Below, piece after piece: positions 40,716 to 51,014 of a stretch of 64,000 bases of DNA. The translations under genes were made by a program, and so were the position numbers. Source of the stretch: Marinobacter nauticus (lineage in GTDB: Bacteria; Pseudomonadota; Gammaproteobacteria; Pseudomonadales; Oleiphilaceae); assembly GCF_003634635.1 (NCBI RefSeq), contig NZ_RBJB01000005.1:1-64000 (forward strand). The letters are read 5' to 3'. Numbering within the stretch: the stretch's first letter is position 1; each line of letters starts with the position of its first letter. The notes under the pieces are model-generated. The model ran no database searches. It was not told the DNA's origin and saw only the letters and a program-made list of their open reading frames with translations.

Positions 40716-41327
40716 GTGGCTGTTCGTTACATTGAAACCTGCCGTTTGCCCACCCCCTTTGGTGTGTTTGATATGCACGGCTTTGAGGAGCCGGACACCG
40801 GGAAGGAGCATGTGGCGCTGACGTTGGGGGACATTGATAGCGCAGAACCACTGCTGGCACGAACCCACTCAGAGTGTCTGACGGGTGATGCCCTGTACAG
40901 CATGCGTTGTGACTGTGGTTATCAGCTGGAAGAAGCGTTACGCAGTATCGCCCGGGAGGGTCGGGGTATTCTGATGTACTTGCGTCAGGAAGGCCGCGGT
41001 ATCGGATTGCTGAACAAGATCCGGGCCTACCGTCTGCAGGACCAGGGCGCCGACACCGTGGAAGCGAATGAGCGTCTGGGCTTTGGCGCAGATCTCCGGG
41101 ATTACAGCATGTGCAAGGACATGCTTGAGCACCTGGGCATCAAAAGCCTGCGATTGATGACCAACAATCCGCGCAAGGTGAAGGCGCTGGAATCCTACGG
41201 CATCAACATTGCCGAGCGCGTGCCTCTGCATGTGGGCCGCAATCCGCACAACGAGCACTACCTGAATACCAAGCAGAGCAAACTGGGCCACTGGCTGGAA
41301 ACCCACCAGGATGACGACCCGGTCTGA
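40716..41327 (+). CDS. ribA: GTP cyclohydrolase II
   Basis: 203 residues. First enzyme of riboflavin synthesis: opens GTP to the diaminopyrimidine. Zinc and GTP-site region [25 protein letters not shown] contains the three cysteines; [18 protein letters not shown] and the NPHNEHYL tail are conserved. GTG 40716 has GAGG at a 7-base spacing, giving the E. coli-like length; frame is open from 40641. Single-function RibA, not fused to RibB. Confidence 0.95.
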   Translation: MAVRYIETCRLPTPFGVFDMHGFEEPDTGKEHVALTLGDIDSAEPLLARTHSECLTGDALYSMRCDCGYQLEEALRSIAREGRGILMYLRQEGRGIGLLNKIRAYRLQDQGADTVEANERLGFGADLRDYSMCKDMLEHLGIKSLRLMTNNPRKVKALESYGINIAERVPLHVGRNPHNEHYLNTKQSKLGHWLETHQDDDPV

Positions 41328-41336
41328 TCGACCTCT

Positions 41337-41358
41337 GGCGGATCAGTTGTGATCCGCC
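41337..41358. terminator. hairpin between converging ribA and dxs
   Basis: GGCGGATCA (41337-41345) and TGATCCGCC (41350-41358) form a perfect 9-bp stem with GTTG loop. Only a short TTCGTT follows, so it is a weak bidirectional terminator. Confidence 0.65.
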
Positions 41359-41370
41359 TTCGTTCCCGAG

Positions 41371-43302
41371 TTATTTAGCCGCCACCACTGTCGGGTATCC
41401 GAGCTGCTCCATTCGCGTGGCAATGCTGCGAAGAATGCCTTCGGCATCCAGCCCACAGTCCCGCAGTAATTCCTTATGCTGACCGTGTTCAACGAACGCA
41501 TCCGGCAGTCCCAGTTGTAATACCGGCATGGAAACCTGGCGGGCATTCAGGAATTCCGTCACCGCGCTGCCGGCGCCACCGGCAATAACATTTTCTTCCA
41601 GGGTGACCAGCAGGTCGTGGGTTTCCGCCAGTTCCAGTACCAGGGCCTCATCCAGAGGCTTGACGAAGCGCATGTCGGCGACCGTGGCGCCCAAGGCTTC
41701 TGCTGCCTCCAGTCCCGGCGCCAACAGAGTGCCGAAATTAAGGATGGCAATACCGCTCCCGTCGCGTACGCGCCGGCCCTTGCCGATGGGCAGTGGCGTG
41801 AGTTGCTGCTGGATTTCGGCCCCAGGTCCGGTGCCCCGGGGGTAGCGAACGGCAGCCGGGCCGCTGTATTCAAGGCCGGTGTGCAGTAGCTGTCGGGTTT
41901 CGTTTTCGTCCGACGGCGTCATCACCAGCATGTTGGGAATGCAGCGTAGATAGCTGATGTCGAAGGCGCCAGCGTGGGTGGGGCCGTCTTCGCCGACCAG
42001 GCCCGCACGATCAATGGCAAACAGGACGTCCAGGTTCTGGATGGCGACATCGTGTACCAACTGGTCATAGGCCCGCTGCAAAAATGTTGAGTAAATGGCC
42101 ACGACCGGCTTGGCACCATCGCAAGCCAGACCTGCCGCCAGGGTGACGGCATGCTGCTCGGCAATGGCGACATCAAAATAGCGATCCGGGAAACGCTCTG
42201 AAAAGGCCAGCAGGTCTGAACCCTCGCACATGGCGGGGGTAATTCCGGCTACCCGGCTGTCCTGTTCGGCGGCATCGCATAGCCACTGCCCGAAGACGTT
42301 GGCGTATTTCGGGCTGGCCGGTTTCGGCTTCACCGGTTCCGGCTTGCTGGCGGGCACCGGTTCAATCTTGTTGATGGCATGGTAGCCAATCGGGTCCGCT
42401 TCGGCAGGGGCAAAACCTTTGCCTTTGGTTGTGACCACGTGCAGGAACTGCGGGCCTTCCAGCTCACGGATGTTCTCCAGGGTTTCCACCAGCAAGGGCA
42501 GGTCGTGGCCGTCGATGGGGCCAATATAGTTGAACCCCAGCTCCTCAAACAGCGTGCCGGGCGCAATCATACCCTTGAAATGTTCTTCGGTTTTCTTTGC
42601 CAGGGCCATCAGGTGAGGAGTGCCTTTGAGCACCTTCTTGCTGCTGTCGCGCACCTGATTGTAGGTACGGCTGGAGAGCAGCTTGGCGAAATAGTTGGAA
42701 AGCCCGCCGACGTTGCGTGAAATCGACATGTCGTTGTCGTTCAGCACCACCAGCATGTCGGCATGAAGGTGTCCGGCATGATTCAGGGCTTCAAAGGCCA
42801 TACCCGCGGTCATGGCGCCATCCCCGATAACGGCAATGCTCTTGCGGCCGGTGTTCTGCATCCGGGCGGCGATTGCCATGCCCAGTGCCGCGCTGATGGA
42901 TGTGCTGGAATGACCTACGCCGAAGGTGTCGTACTCGCTCTCTGCCCGTTTCGGGAAGCCGGCCAGGCCGCCTTTACGGCGAATGCTGCCCATTTGTTCC
43001 TTGCGACCGGTCAGAATCTTGTGGGGATAGGCCTGGTGGCCGACGTCCCATACCAGCCGGTCTTCGGGGGTATTGAAAACGTAGTGCAGGGCCACCGTCA
43101 GTTCGAGCACGCCAAGGCCAGCGCCGAAATGACCACCGGTCTGGCCCACTGACCACAGCAAGAACGCTCGCAATTCCCTGGCCAGCCGGGGCAAGTCCTC
43201 CGCTGGCAGTTCACGCAGCTGGGATGGCACGTCTATCCGGTCGAGCAACGGCGTATTGGGTCGCTGCGACGGGATTTCCCTGAAAATGTATGTGTCCTGC
43301 AT
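41371..43302 (-). CDS. dxs: 1-deoxy-D-xylulose-5-phosphate synthase
   Basis: 643-residue thiamine-pyrophosphate enzyme condensing pyruvate and glyceraldehyde-3-phosphate, the entry of the MEP isoprenoid pathway. TPP motif [18 protein letters not shown]...[23 protein letters not shown], and the transketolase-like [17 protein letters not shown] proline/lysine linker ([19 protein letters not shown]) separates domains I and II. Last gene of xseB-ispA-dxs, 120 bases after ispA, supplying IPP/DMAPP for IspA. Confidence 0.97.
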   Translation of the reverse strand: MQDTYIFREIPSQRPNTPLLDRIDVPSQLRELPAEDLPRLARELRAFLLWSVGQTGGHFGAGLGVLELTVALHYVFNTPEDRLVWDVGHQAYPHKILTGRKEQMGSIRRKGGLAGFPKRAESEYDTFGVGHSSTSISAALGMAIAARMQNTGRKSIAVIGDGAMTAGMAFEALNHAGHLHADMLVVLNDNDMSISRNVGGLSNYFAKLLSSRTYNQVRDSSKKVLKGTPHLMALAKKTEEHFKGMIAPGTLFEELGFNYIGPIDGHDLPLLVETLENIRELEGPQFLHVVTTKGKGFAPAEADPIGYHAINKIEPVPASKPEPVKPKPASPKYANVFGQWLCDAAEQDSRVAGITPAMCEGSDLLAFSERFPDRYFDVAIAEQHAVTLAAGLACDGAKPVVAIYSTFLQRAYDQLVHDVAIQNLDVLFAIDRAGLVGEDGPTHAGAFDISYLRCIPNMLVMTPSDENETRQLLHTGLEYSGPAAVRYPRGTGPGAEIQQQLTPLPIGKGRRVRDGSGIAILNFGTLLAPGLEAAEALGATVADMRFVKPLDEALVLELAETHDLLVTLEENVIAGGAGSAVTEFLNARQVSMPVLQLGLPDAFVEHGQHKELLRDCGLDAEGILRSIATRMEQLGYPTVVAAK

Positions 43303-43422
43303 CAGCTCGGGTCTTTATCGGAATGTGGGTTCTATGGCTGGCATTATAAGGGAACAGGCGGCCCGGTTTCATACATCCCGGGCCAGTTGTTACAAAATGG
43401 TGATGCTTGGCCTTGAAATGGT

Positions 43423-44319
43423 TCAGTGGCTGCGTGCCACCACGTAGTCAGCCATGGCCCTCAGGGTGTCGGCTTCCGAGTCGAAGCTCTCCAGTGCGCT
43501 CAGAGCTTCATCAAGCAGTCGGGCCAGGTGCTGGCGAGCTCCCTCGATACCCAGTAATGCCGGATACGTGGGTTTTGCCCTGGCGGCATCAGAGCCCTGG
43601 CGTTTTCCGATGATCTCGGTGTCGCCCTCAATATCCAGAAGATCGTCCTGCACCTGAAACGCGAGCCCCAGTGCGCTGGCGTAATCCGTCAGGTTGCTCA
43701 ACTGGCACTCGGTCACGGTTTCAGAGGTTAGTGCGCCCAGGCGAACACTGGCTTCGATCAGGGCGCCGGTTTTGTGCCGGTGCATGGCTTCCAGTTGCGC
43801 CACGCTCAGCTGTCGCCCAACGGATTCCAGATCAATGGCCTGACCGCCAACCATGCCTTGATGACCGCTGGCCCGGGCCAGCTCCGAGATCATGGTCACG
43901 CGTTGTCGATCTGACAACGCCGGCGCATCGGACAGCAACGCAAATGCCAGTGTTTGCAACGCGTCCCCGGCCAGAATGGCCGAAGCCTCGTCAAAGGCAA
44001 TGTGAGCGGTCGGTCGGCCCCTGCGGAGATCGTCATCGTCCATGGCCGGCAAGTCATCGTGGACCAGGGAATAGGCGTGAATCAGTTCCAGAGCGCAGGC
44101 TGGCGCCAGGGCCGTGTTTTCGTCGCTGCCCATGGCTCGGGCGGCAGCCATGCACAGGGCCGGACGCACTCGTTTGCCGCCGCCCAGAACGCTGTAACGC
44201 ATGGTTTCCTGGAGCCGTTCTGAGGTGGCGTGGCGGGCAAGGCAGCGGTCCAGCTCCCGATCAACCTGTTGGCGGCACTGGTCCAGATAGGCCTCCGCCT
44301 GGCGGATGCGATGGTCCAT
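43423..44319 (-). CDS. ispA: farnesyl diphosphate synthase
   Basis: 298-residue prenyl-elongating enzyme making C15 diphosphate from IPP and DMAPP. First Asp-rich motif LVHDDLPAMDDDDLRRG, chain-length region CALELIHAYS, second motif FQVQDDLLDIEGD. The ATG at 44319 overlaps the xseB TGA; an additional GTG just upstream is unlikely. Feeds undecaprenyl phosphate and quinone synthesis. Confidence 0.96.
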   Translation of the reverse strand: MDHRIRQAEAYLDQCRQQVDRELDRCLARHATSERLQETMRYSVLGGGKRVRPALCMAAARAMGSDENTALAPACALELIHAYSLVHDDLPAMDDDDLRRGRPTAHIAFDEASAILAGDALQTLAFALLSDAPALSDRQRVTMISELARASGHQGMVGGQAIDLESVGRQLSVAQLEAMHRHKTGALIEASVRLGALTSETVTECQLSNLTDYASALGLAFQVQDDLLDIEGDTEIIGKRQGSDAARAKPTYPALLGIEGARQHLARLLDEALSALESFDSEADTLRAMADYVVARSH

Positions 44320-44576
44320 CACTGCTCGTCGTCTGCTGAGAAAGGCCGGGTTTCCAGTGTGCCGTCACTGTTCTGTACCAGCTGCTCGACCCGCTGTTCG
44401 GCGGATTTCAGGGCACTCTGGCATTCCCGTGTCAGCTTGACGCCGCGCTCGAAAGCCGCCAGTGATTGTTCCAGGGACAGTTCGCCCTGTTCCAGGTCAC
44501 GAACCAATTGTTCCAGTTCGTTCAGGGATTTCTCAAAGTCGGCTATGGAAGCGCTGCTGGTGTTCTCGCCGGCCAT
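44319..44576 (-). CDS. xseB: exodeoxyribonuclease VII small subunit
   Basis: 85-residue helical protein that pairs with XseA. The family core [33 protein letters not shown] is unmistakable, beginning near residue 14. Strong GGAGGT upstream. First gene of xseB-ispA-dxs, the conserved gammaproteobacterial trio. Confidence 0.95.
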   Translation of the reverse strand: MAGENTSSASIADFEKSLNELEQLVRDLEQGELSLEQSLAAFERGVKLTRECQSALKSAEQRVEQLVQNSDGTLETRPFSADDEQ

Positions 44577-44614
44577 GGGGCGACCTCCGGTCGGGTGTTT
44601 CGGAAATTGCGCGG

Positions 44615-44620
44615 ATTATA
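44615..44620 (-). promoter_or_regulatory. candidate -10 box for xseB-ispA-dxs
   Basis: Reading the minus strand gives TATAAT, about 39 bases before the xseB start. The -35 position is poor (CAGCGA at 17 bp). Confidence 0.4.
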
Positions 44621-44634
44621 ACAGAGTCGGTTTG

Positions 44635-45408
44635 CTATCGCTGCCAGCTGAATTGCCGTTTTTCCAGGGCCTGGGCATTGGGTCCCCAGGATTGTTCTGT
44701 CACCCTGACTTCGCCCTGTGCGTCCAGTGTAACGATGGTAGTGGCCCGTGTGCCGTAGTCACTGCCGACAATGAACGGTGACGATAGAAATCGTTCGGTC
44801 TCAATGCCTACGCCAGTATCGGGAAGCGTGGCGTCGGGCGCCGGGCTGGTGTCCTGAAGCAAAGGCAGGAGTTGGTTGTGCAAGTCCTCGGTACGGTGGC
44901 TCGCAGCTTCAACCGCGGTGGCAAAGGCCTTTCTCAGGCGCAGCAGTTTCGGCCAGGGTGTCTGTAAAAGATGATTGCTAAGACCAAAGCTGCCTCGGAA
45001 GAGTTGGCGCCCGGGGTGCGCGTCGCGGTTGCTGTAATACCAGCCGCCGCGTTCTGTCAGAGACACCAGGTTGAATCCGGCGTACCGATCGGGTTCGCTG
45101 TTCAGAGCAGCGCCCAATACGCTGGCGGGTTCAGCCAGGGCACGAACGGGCAGCTCGCCGCGGCTGGAGCGACCGGTTTCCGGGCTACCCTCCCGCACAT
45201 TGGTGACAGCGGCAACCTGACCGTTCGCGCTGATGGCCAGCCAGGTGCCGCCAGAAGCCAGGTCTCTCCCGGCCAGCAGATGCTGACCGCTGTCGGCCTG
45301 CCACCAGTCCATGGCGGCCGTGGGACGGCGGAAGAATTCATCCCGGTTGGCAGCAACGACCAGGGGAAAGCGGGGGTTCTGGCCGATGGCAAAAGCAATT
45401 AGGCACAT
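44635..45408 (-). CDS. NRDE (TANGO2-like) family protein
   Basis: 257 residues starting MCLIAFAIG, with the name-giving NRDE motif in VVAANRDEFFRRPT. TLTANGRVAAVTNVRE-like block ISANGQVAAVTNVREG and FNLVSL follow. Cys2 at the N-terminus suggests an Ntn-hydrolase fold; cellular function is unsettled, with roles in lipid or heme handling proposed for the eukaryotic relative TANGO2. Frame is open to 45453; ATG 45408 is the family start. Divergent from the permease gene at 45501. Confidence 0.88.
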   Translation of the reverse strand: MCLIAFAIGQNPRFPLVVAANRDEFFRRPTAAMDWWQADSGQHLLAGRDLASGGTWLAISANGQVAAVTNVREGSPETGRSSRGELPVRALAEPASVLGAALNSEPDRYAGFNLVSLTERGGWYYSNRDAHPGRQLFRGSFGLSNHLLQTPWPKLLRLRKAFATAVEAASHRTEDLHNQLLPLLQDTSPAPDATLPDTGVGIETERFLSSPFIVGSDYGTRATTIVTLDAQGEVRVTEQSWGPNAQALEKRQFSWQR

Positions 45409-45500
45409 GGGTGAACGGAATTCCTTGGATGCGTGGGCTGAAGTTGCTGGCATTCCTGCGTATCATACCAGCCTGATCTGAGCCGGGGTGGTCTGTAACC

Positions 45501-46298
45501 ATGAGCATGATAGGCATCATCGTACTGTATCTTTTATTGGGCGCATTGGCAGGCACCATGGCCGGTCTGTTTGGCATTGGTGGCGGTCTGGTGATTGTGC
45601 CGGTACTGATCTTCAGTTTCGGGCTGCAGGGGATCAGCCCGGAGATTGCAGCCCATCATGCTGTGGGGACGTCTCTGGCCACCATTGTCTTTACCTCCAT
45701 CAGTTCCATACGTACCCACCACCAGCATGGCGCAGTACGCTGGGATCTGTTTCGCCCCATGACTTTTGGTATTGTGGTTGGTGCTGTGCTTGGTGCCTGG
45801 ACAGCTGCGATGCTGAGTGGCCCGGTGCTGGAAACCATTATCGGGGTGTTCGTCATTCTGGTGGCACTGAAGATGATTCTTGAGGTCAATCCGAAGCCGG
45901 GGCGGGATGTTCCGGGCACCACAGGGCTCGGGGCAGCCGGCGGTATCATTGGCTGGGCATCGGCCATCTTCGGTATTGGTGGTGGCACTCTGACCGTACC
46001 CTATTTGAGCTGGTGCAACGTCAAAATGCAGCAGGCGGTGGCGACTTCGGCTGCTTGCGGCTTCCCGATTGCAATTGCGGGCGCCCTGGCCAATGTCTGG
46101 ACCGGCTGGCAGGATCCCGATCTGCCCGAGCTGAGTCTTGGTTTTATCTACCTGCCGGCGTTGGTGGGTGTGGTTGCCACCAGTGTGTTCTTTGCACGAA
46201 TCGGCGCCGGGCTGGCCCATCGTCTGGATGGGCGTCTGCTCAAGCGCATCTTTGCCATTATGCTGGTTCTGGTTGGTTTACGGTTTCTTCTGAGCTGA
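45501..46298 (+). CDS. TauE/SafE family sulfite or sulfonate exporter-like permease
   Basis: 265-residue membrane protein with about eight helices in two repeats, each with the glycine-rich family motif: [15 protein letters not shown] near residue 22 and [15 protein letters not shown] near residue 154. Family members export sulfite, sulfonates or sulfoacetate; no sulfur-metabolism gene is nearby, so the substrate cannot be told. It begins a run with lgt, thyA and folA on the same strand (gaps of 10 bases or less, or overlaps). Confidence 0.88.
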   Translation: MSMIGIIVLYLLLGALAGTMAGLFGIGGGLVIVPVLIFSFGLQGISPEIAAHHAVGTSLATIVFTSISSIRTHHQHGAVRWDLFRPMTFGIVVGAVLGAWTAAMLSGPVLETIIGVFVILVALKMILEVNPKPGRDVPGTTGLGAAGGIIGWASAIFGIGGGTLTVPYLSWCNVKMQQAVATSAACGFPIAIAGALANVWTGWQDPDLPELSLGFIYLPALVGVVATSVFFARIGAGLAHRLDGRLLKRIFAIMLVLVGLRFLLS

Positions 46299-46308
46299 GA
46301 GAGCATTC

Positions 46309-47097
46309 ATGCTGCAACATCCACAGTTTGACCCGGTGGCGATCGCCCTTGGGCCGTTGAAAATTCACTGGTATGGCCTGACCTATCTGGTCGGGTTTGC
46401 CGCCGGCTGGTGGCTGGGCCGTCTTCGGTCCCGCAAGCCCTGGTCGCCACTGCAGGAAGAGCAGGTGGGTGATCTGCTCTTCTATATGGCCCTGGGTGTG
46501 ATCCTCGGTGGCCGCTTTGGCTATGTAGTGTTTTACAACTTCGATGCCTTTATAGCGGACCCGCTCTGGTTGCTCCGGGTCTGGGAAGGCGGTATGTCTT
46601 TCCATGGCGGGTTGCTGGGGGTAATGCTGGCCATGTGGTGGTATGGCCGAAAAACCGGAGCCGGGTTCTGGAAAATTGCCGATTTTGTCGCGCCCTTGGT
46701 CCCGGTTGGGCTGGGTGCCGGGCGAATCGGAAATTTCATAAACGGCGAACTCTGGGGAAAACCGACAGACGTAGCCTGGGGCATGGTCTTTCCGCAGGCG
46801 CCAGACAGCCTTGCCAGGCACCCGTCGCAGTTATATCAGTTCGCGCTGGAAGGCGTACTCCTGTTCGTGATTCTCTGGTGGTTCTCCTCAAGGCCCCGCC
46901 CGAAAATGGCAGTGTCCGGCCTGTTTCTGGTGTGCTATGGCATCTTCCGTTTCCTGGTGGAGTTCGTTCGCCAGCCAGATCCACAGTTGGGTTACCTGGC
47001 CTTTGACTGGCTGACGATGGGGCAGGTGCTCTCTGCACCGATGATTGCCGCCGGCGCCGCCCTGATGTTCCTTGCTTATCGGAGAAACGTCCAATGA
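46309..47097 (+). CDS. lgt: prolipoprotein diacylglyceryl transferase
   Basis: 262-residue inner-membrane enzyme that moves diacylglycerol from phosphatidylglycerol to the lipobox Cys. Conserved blocks [18 protein letters not shown] (with the catalytic-site His), [17 protein letters not shown] (the Lgt signature) and RHPSQLYQ are all present across seven helices. LpoA in this window is one expected substrate. Overlaps thyA by four bases. Confidence 0.97.
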   Translation: MLQHPQFDPVAIALGPLKIHWYGLTYLVGFAAGWWLGRLRSRKPWSPLQEEQVGDLLFYMALGVILGGRFGYVVFYNFDAFIADPLWLLRVWEGGMSFHGGLLGVMLAMWWYGRKTGAGFWKIADFVAPLVPVGLGAGRIGNFINGELWGKPTDVAWGMVFPQAPDSLARHPSQLYQFALEGVLLFVILWWFSSRPRPKMAVSGLFLVCYGIFRFLVEFVRQPDPQLGYLAFDWLTMGQVLSAPMIAAGAALMFLAYRRNVQ

Positions 47098-47933
47098 AAG
47101 CCTATCTCGATCTGATGCAGGATGTTGTCGATAACGGATTCGACAAAGGTGATCGCACCGGCGTGGGCACCCGCTCGGTGTTCGGCCGCCAGATGCGTTT
47201 CAATCTGCAGGACGGTTTCCCGCTGGTGACGACCAAGAAGGTCCACCTGCGCAGCATCATTTATGAACTCTTGTGGTTCCTCAAGGGTTCCACCGACAAC
47301 ACCTGGCTGACAGAACGCAAAGTCAGCATCTGGAATGAGTGGGCACTGGAAAACGGCGATCTCGGTCCGATCTACGGCAAGCAGTGGCGCAGCTGGCAAT
47401 GCCACGACGGCCGCGTGATTGACCAGATCAGCGAGGTGATCGAGCAGATTCGCACCAAGCCCAACTCCCGGCGCCTGATCGTCTCCGCCTGGAATCCGGC
47501 CGAGCTGCCGGACGAGTCCATCAGTCCGCAGGATAACGTGCGGGAGGGGCGCATGGCCCTAGCGCCTTGCCACTGTCTGTTTCAGTTCTATGTCGCCGAC
47601 GGCAAGTTGTCTTGCCAGCTCTATCAGCGCAGCGCCGACCTGTTCCTGGGGGTGCCCTTCAATATTGCGTCCTATGCCTTGCTGACCCATATGATTGCGC
47701 AGCAGTGTGATCTGGATGTGGGGGAGTTTGTGCACACATTTGGTGATTGTCATCTTTACCGGAATCACCTGACGGACGACATCGTATTCGAACAGCTCCG
47801 GCGTGAGCCCCGTGCGTTGCCGAAGCTGGTCATCAAACGTAAACCGGAATCCATCTTTGGCTACGAGCTGGAAGATTTCGAGTTCGAAGGTTACGACCCG
47901 TCCCCCGTGATCAAAGCCCCTATAGCAATTTGA
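47094..47933 (+). CDS. thyA: thymidylate synthase
   Basis: 279 residues. Converts dUMP to dTMP with methylenetetrahydrofolate. Nucleophile Cys159 in [21 protein letters not shown] near residue 58, the [10 protein letters not shown] block and GDCHLYRNH. About 15 residues longer than E. coli, with an insert around [11 protein letters not shown] before the active Cys. Coupled to lgt, and followed 14 bases later by folA, which regenerates its folate product. Confidence 0.97.
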   Translation: MKAYLDLMQDVVDNGFDKGDRTGVGTRSVFGRQMRFNLQDGFPLVTTKKVHLRSIIYELLWFLKGSTDNTWLTERKVSIWNEWALENGDLGPIYGKQWRSWQCHDGRVIDQISEVIEQIRTKPNSRRLIVSAWNPAELPDESISPQDNVREGRMALAPCHCLFQFYVADGKLSCQLYQRSADLFLGVPFNIASYALLTHMIAQQCDLDVGEFVHTFGDCHLYRNHLTDDIVFEQLRREPRALPKLVIKRKPESIFGYELEDFEFEGYDPSPVIKAPIAI

Positions 47934-47947
47934 GCAAGGAACCCGTT

Positions 47948-48463
47948 ATGCGCAAGGCCCTCATCGTAGCTATGGCCCGAAACCGGGTGATCGGCCGGAA
48001 TAACAAGCTGCCCTGGTATCTGCCCGGTGATCTGCGCTACTTCAAGCAGGCCACCATGGGCAAGCCCATTATCATGGGTAGAAAGACCTGGGACTCCATC
48101 GGCCGGCCTTTGCCCGGGCGGATGAACGTGGTGATTTCCAGAAATCCGGAATGGCAGGCGCCAGCCGGAACCGTTGCCGCAGCGTCGCTGAACGAAGCGT
48201 TGGTGAAAGCCGAAGCCCAGGCGGACTTGGAAGGTGGTGATGAAGTGATGATTATTGGCGGAGGTCAGATCTATGCCGAAGCGCTGCCAATGGTTGACCG
48301 GATATACATCACCCAGGTGCACGCCGAGGTGGACGGAGATGCCTTCTTTCCGGAAGTGAACTGGGACGAGTGGGAAGAGATCGGGCGCGAAGATTTTTCT
48401 GCGTCTGACAACAATCCTTACGACTACAGCTTTGTCGTATACCAGCGTAGCCGGTCAGAGTGA
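47948..48463 (+). CDS. folA: dihydrofolate reductase
   Basis: 171-residue reductase of dihydrofolate. VAMARNRVIGRNNKLPWYLPGDLRYFK contains the catalytic Asp (PGD) and the Met20-loop tryptophan; KPIIMGRKTWDSIGRPLPGR binds NADPH; IIGGGQIYAEAL and ITQVHAEVDGDAFFP follow. ATG 47948 with AAGGAA upstream is preferred over a TTG 18 bases earlier. Last gene of the TauE-lgt-thyA-folA run. Confidence 0.96.
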   Translation: MRKALIVAMARNRVIGRNNKLPWYLPGDLRYFKQATMGKPIIMGRKTWDSIGRPLPGRMNVVISRNPEWQAPAGTVAAASLNEALVKAEAQADLEGGDEVMIIGGGQIYAEALPMVDRIYITQVHAEVDGDAFFPEVNWDEWEEIGREDFSASDNNPYDYSFVVYQRSRSE

Positions 48464-48470
48464 CCGGCTA
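48448..48470 (+). terminator. perfect hairpin at the folA stop codon
   Basis: TAGCCGGTCA (48448-48457) and TGACCGGCTA (48461-48470) with GAG loop: a 10-bp perfect stem holding the TGA. No T-run follows, so any terminator role is incomplete; it lies between converging genes. Confidence 0.5.
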
Positions 48471-48482
48471 GCCAATCAGGCC

Positions 48483-50009
48483 TCAGCGCGGCGCGCGCTT
48501 GGGGCCTTTTCCTGCAGGTTTGCCGCCCTTGCCGGCGGGCTTGCCACCTTTCGGCCCGCTCTTGCGGAAGCCGGGTTTGCCATCCTTGCTGAACTTCTTG
48601 CCAGGGCCGCCTTTGCGGAAACCGCCTTTGCCTGGTGGCGGGCCTTTACGGTCCCGGCGGGGCGCGGCGGAAATCTCCGGCAGTGCTTCCGGCTGTTCCA
48701 GCGGCAGAGAGTCTGGCTGGGAAGCTTCCAGCAGGCAGGCCATGGCGCCGGCGATGGCGGCCATGTCCATGTCGTTACGCTCGGCGATCTCATCCAGCAG
48801 GGCGATGGCCTTGGCAGCGCGAGGATCGTCGGTGAAGCCCAGCAGTTGCGCCTCAAACTGCTCTACCCGCATTTTCTGCAGGGCGGCAGGTGACGGCAAC
48901 TGGTAAGGTTCCATCGGGGAGTTGGTGGCCCGCTCCAGAGTGCGCAGCCAGCTGCGCTCACGCGGAGTCACCAGCAGGATAGCCTTGCCGGTACGGCCGG
49001 CACGGCCAGTACGGCCAACCCGGTGGATGTACGCCTCGGTGTCGTAGGGCACGTCGTAGTTGATAACGTGAGTAATCCGGGGCACGTCCAGACCACGGGC
49101 GGCGACGTCGGTGGCAATGATGATGTCTTTATTGCCACGCTTGAGGTCTTCAACGGTCTGTTCGCGTTGGCGTTGGTTCAGGTCGCCGCTCAGGGGCGCC
49201 ACAGCGTGGCCGCGTGCGGACAGTTTTTCTGCCAGCATGGTGGTTTCGGCCTTGGTGCGCACGAAAATGATCGAGGCGTCAAAAGGCTCCACTTCCAGAA
49301 TGCGGGTCAGCGCATCCAGCTTGCGCTCGGCGTAGACCGGCAGCACAAACTGAGCGATGCGTTCAACCGTGCGGGTTTCGCTCTCGATTCTTACTTCGGT
49401 AGCGTTTTTCAGGTAAGTCTGGGCCACTTTCTTGATCTGTGGCGGCATGGTGGCCGAGAAGAGCGCGCGCTGGCAGGTGTCCGGCGTCTTCGCCAGGATG
49501 GCTTCCACGTCATCAATGAAGCCCATGCGCAGCATTTCGTCGGCTTCGTCCAGTACCAGGGCCTTCAGGCCGTCCAGCTTCAGGGTGCCCTTGCGCAGAT
49601 GGTCGAGCATGCGGCCAGGTGTGCCCACAATAACCTGGGCGCCACGCTTGAGGCCGCGAATCTGCGGTGAGAAATCCTGGCCACCGTAAATTGGCAGAAC
49701 ATGAAAATTGCGGAACTTGCTGGCGTAGGTGGTGAACGCTTCCGCGACCTGAATAGCCAGCTCCCGGGTAGGGGCCAGCACCAGAATCTGTGGCTCGGCC
49801 ACGTTAGCATCAATCCGACTCAGTAACGGCAGGGCGAAGGCTGCGGTCTTGCCGGTGCCTGTCTGGGCGACGCCCAACAGGTGGTTGCCGGCCAGCAGAG
49901 CAGGGATGGATTGCGCCTGGATGGGCGACGGGGTTTCATAGCCAACGGCGGAGACGGCTTCCAGTACTGCTGGATCCAGCCCCAGTTCGGCAAAAGACAA
50001 TTCTGACAT
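48483..50009 (-). CDS. deaD: DEAD-box RNA helicase, DeaD/CsdA-like
   Basis: 508 residues with all helicase motifs in order: Q motif (YETPSPIQAQSIPALL), AQTGTGKT, PTRELAIQ, GG, TPGRMLDHL, DEAD (DEADEML), SAT, ARGLDVPRI and HRVGRTGRAG. After the core the sequence resembles the DeaD/CsdA helical region but ends in a lysine/glycine/proline-rich tail (about 430-508) with GGKPAGK repeats in place of the DeaD RNA-binding domain. RNA duplex unwinding in ribosome assembly or mRNA decay is the likely role. ATG 50009 is chosen over an upstream extension. Confidence 0.88.
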   Translation of the reverse strand: MSELSFAELGLDPAVLEAVSAVGYETPSPIQAQSIPALLAGNHLLGVAQTGTGKTAAFALPLLSRIDANVAEPQILVLAPTRELAIQVAEAFTTYASKFRNFHVLPIYGGQDFSPQIRGLKRGAQVIVGTPGRMLDHLRKGTLKLDGLKALVLDEADEMLRMGFIDDVEAILAKTPDTCQRALFSATMPPQIKKVAQTYLKNATEVRIESETRTVERIAQFVLPVYAERKLDALTRILEVEPFDASIIFVRTKAETTMLAEKLSARGHAVAPLSGDLNQRQREQTVEDLKRGNKDIIIATDVAARGLDVPRITHVINYDVPYDTEAYIHRVGRTGRAGRTGKAILLVTPRERSWLRTLERATNSPMEPYQLPSPAALQKMRVEQFEAQLLGFTDDPRAAKAIALLDEIAERNDMDMAAIAGAMACLLEASQPDSLPLEQPEALPEISAAPRRDRKGPPPGKGGFRKGGPGKKFSKDGKPGFRKSGPKGGKPAGKGGKPAGKGPKRAPR

Positions 50010-50207
50010 GAATGTACTCGGTATTCGGAGGGTATCGCACTGCAAAGGCAATGCATGATTTTGGCGCATTATAGTCTGTTTGGGGTGGTTTTTATACGAC
50101 TATTGCCAGGCAATCGATAGGTAGTTGCCGGGGCCGGCCTATTGTCAGGCTTCGACAAGTGGTGCAGTCTTACCGGTTTGCAGGCTAATGAACAGGATCT
50201 GAAGCAA

Positions 50208-50996
50208 ATGACGTTCGATGACCTTCTCGGTGATGTCCGGAATAACGACGAAGTGGTGATACCGTCAGACTGGGGCCAGGGACGTGCCACGTTCGGCGGC
50301 CTGGTCGCGGCCCTGGTGTTTGAGGTGATGGCATCAAAAGTGGCGGATGATCGCGCCATGCGGGCCCTTCAGGTGTCTTTTGTCGGCCCCGTAGAGGCGG
50401 ATGTGCCGGCCCGTGTTGAGGCCGAAGTCCTGCGTGAAGGCAAGGCAGTATCCCAGGTCCAGGGACGGATCCTTCAGAATGGCGAGCCCCGCCTTGTCTG
50501 TCTGGCCAGTTTCGGGGGCGACCGTGAGTCTGCTGTCCGGGTCGGGCCGACATCGGCACCGGAAGCGGTGCCGGCAGAGCAATGTCAGTCACTTCCGTAT
50601 ATCCCGAAGGTGACGCCGGAGTTCACCCGGCATATCGAAATGCGCTGGGCGTTTGGCCATATGCCATTCTCCGGTAAGGGCGGGCGCGAAATGGGGGGCT
50701 GGATGAAGTTCCGGGAAGCCCCGGAGACTATGACCGACGCCCACATTGTTGCTCTGGTAGATGCCTGGCCACCGGCGCTGTTGCCGCATCTCAAGGGCCC
50801 GGCGCCAGCCAGTTCCCTGAGCTGGGCGCTGGAGATTGTCCATCCCAGGCCTGCCATGAAGCCGGATGACTGGCTGCTGTACCGGGCAACCATCGACCAG
50901 GCTGGCGCCGGATATGGTCACACTCATGCCGGTATCTGGACTCCGGCCGGTGAACTGGTGGCCCTGAGCCGGCAGACGGTTACGGTATTCGGCTGA
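50208..50996 (+). CDS. thioesterase-family protein (TesB-like double hotdog)
   Basis: 262 residues. The N-terminal hotdog half ([54 protein letters not shown]) and C-terminal half (YRATIDQAGAGYGHTHAGIWTPAGELVALSRQTVTVFG) match the acyl-CoA thioesterase II architecture; catalytic Asp/Gln/Thr triad cannot be confirmed by eye. Substrate unknown. ATG 50208 is chosen; an upstream extension to 50142 lacks a ribosome-binding site. Stands alone between converging and divergent neighbours. Confidence 0.85.
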   Translation: MTFDDLLGDVRNNDEVVIPSDWGQGRATFGGLVAALVFEVMASKVADDRAMRALQVSFVGPVEADVPARVEAEVLREGKAVSQVQGRILQNGEPRLVCLASFGGDRESAVRVGPTSAPEAVPAEQCQSLPYIPKVTPEFTRHIEMRWAFGHMPFSGKGGREMGGWMKFREAPETMTDAHIVALVDAWPPALLPHLKGPAPASSLSWALEIVHPRPAMKPDDWLLYRATIDQAGAGYGHTHAGIWTPAGELVALSRQTVTVFG

Positions 50997-51014
50997 GTGA
51001 GGCGGGTCTGGTTA

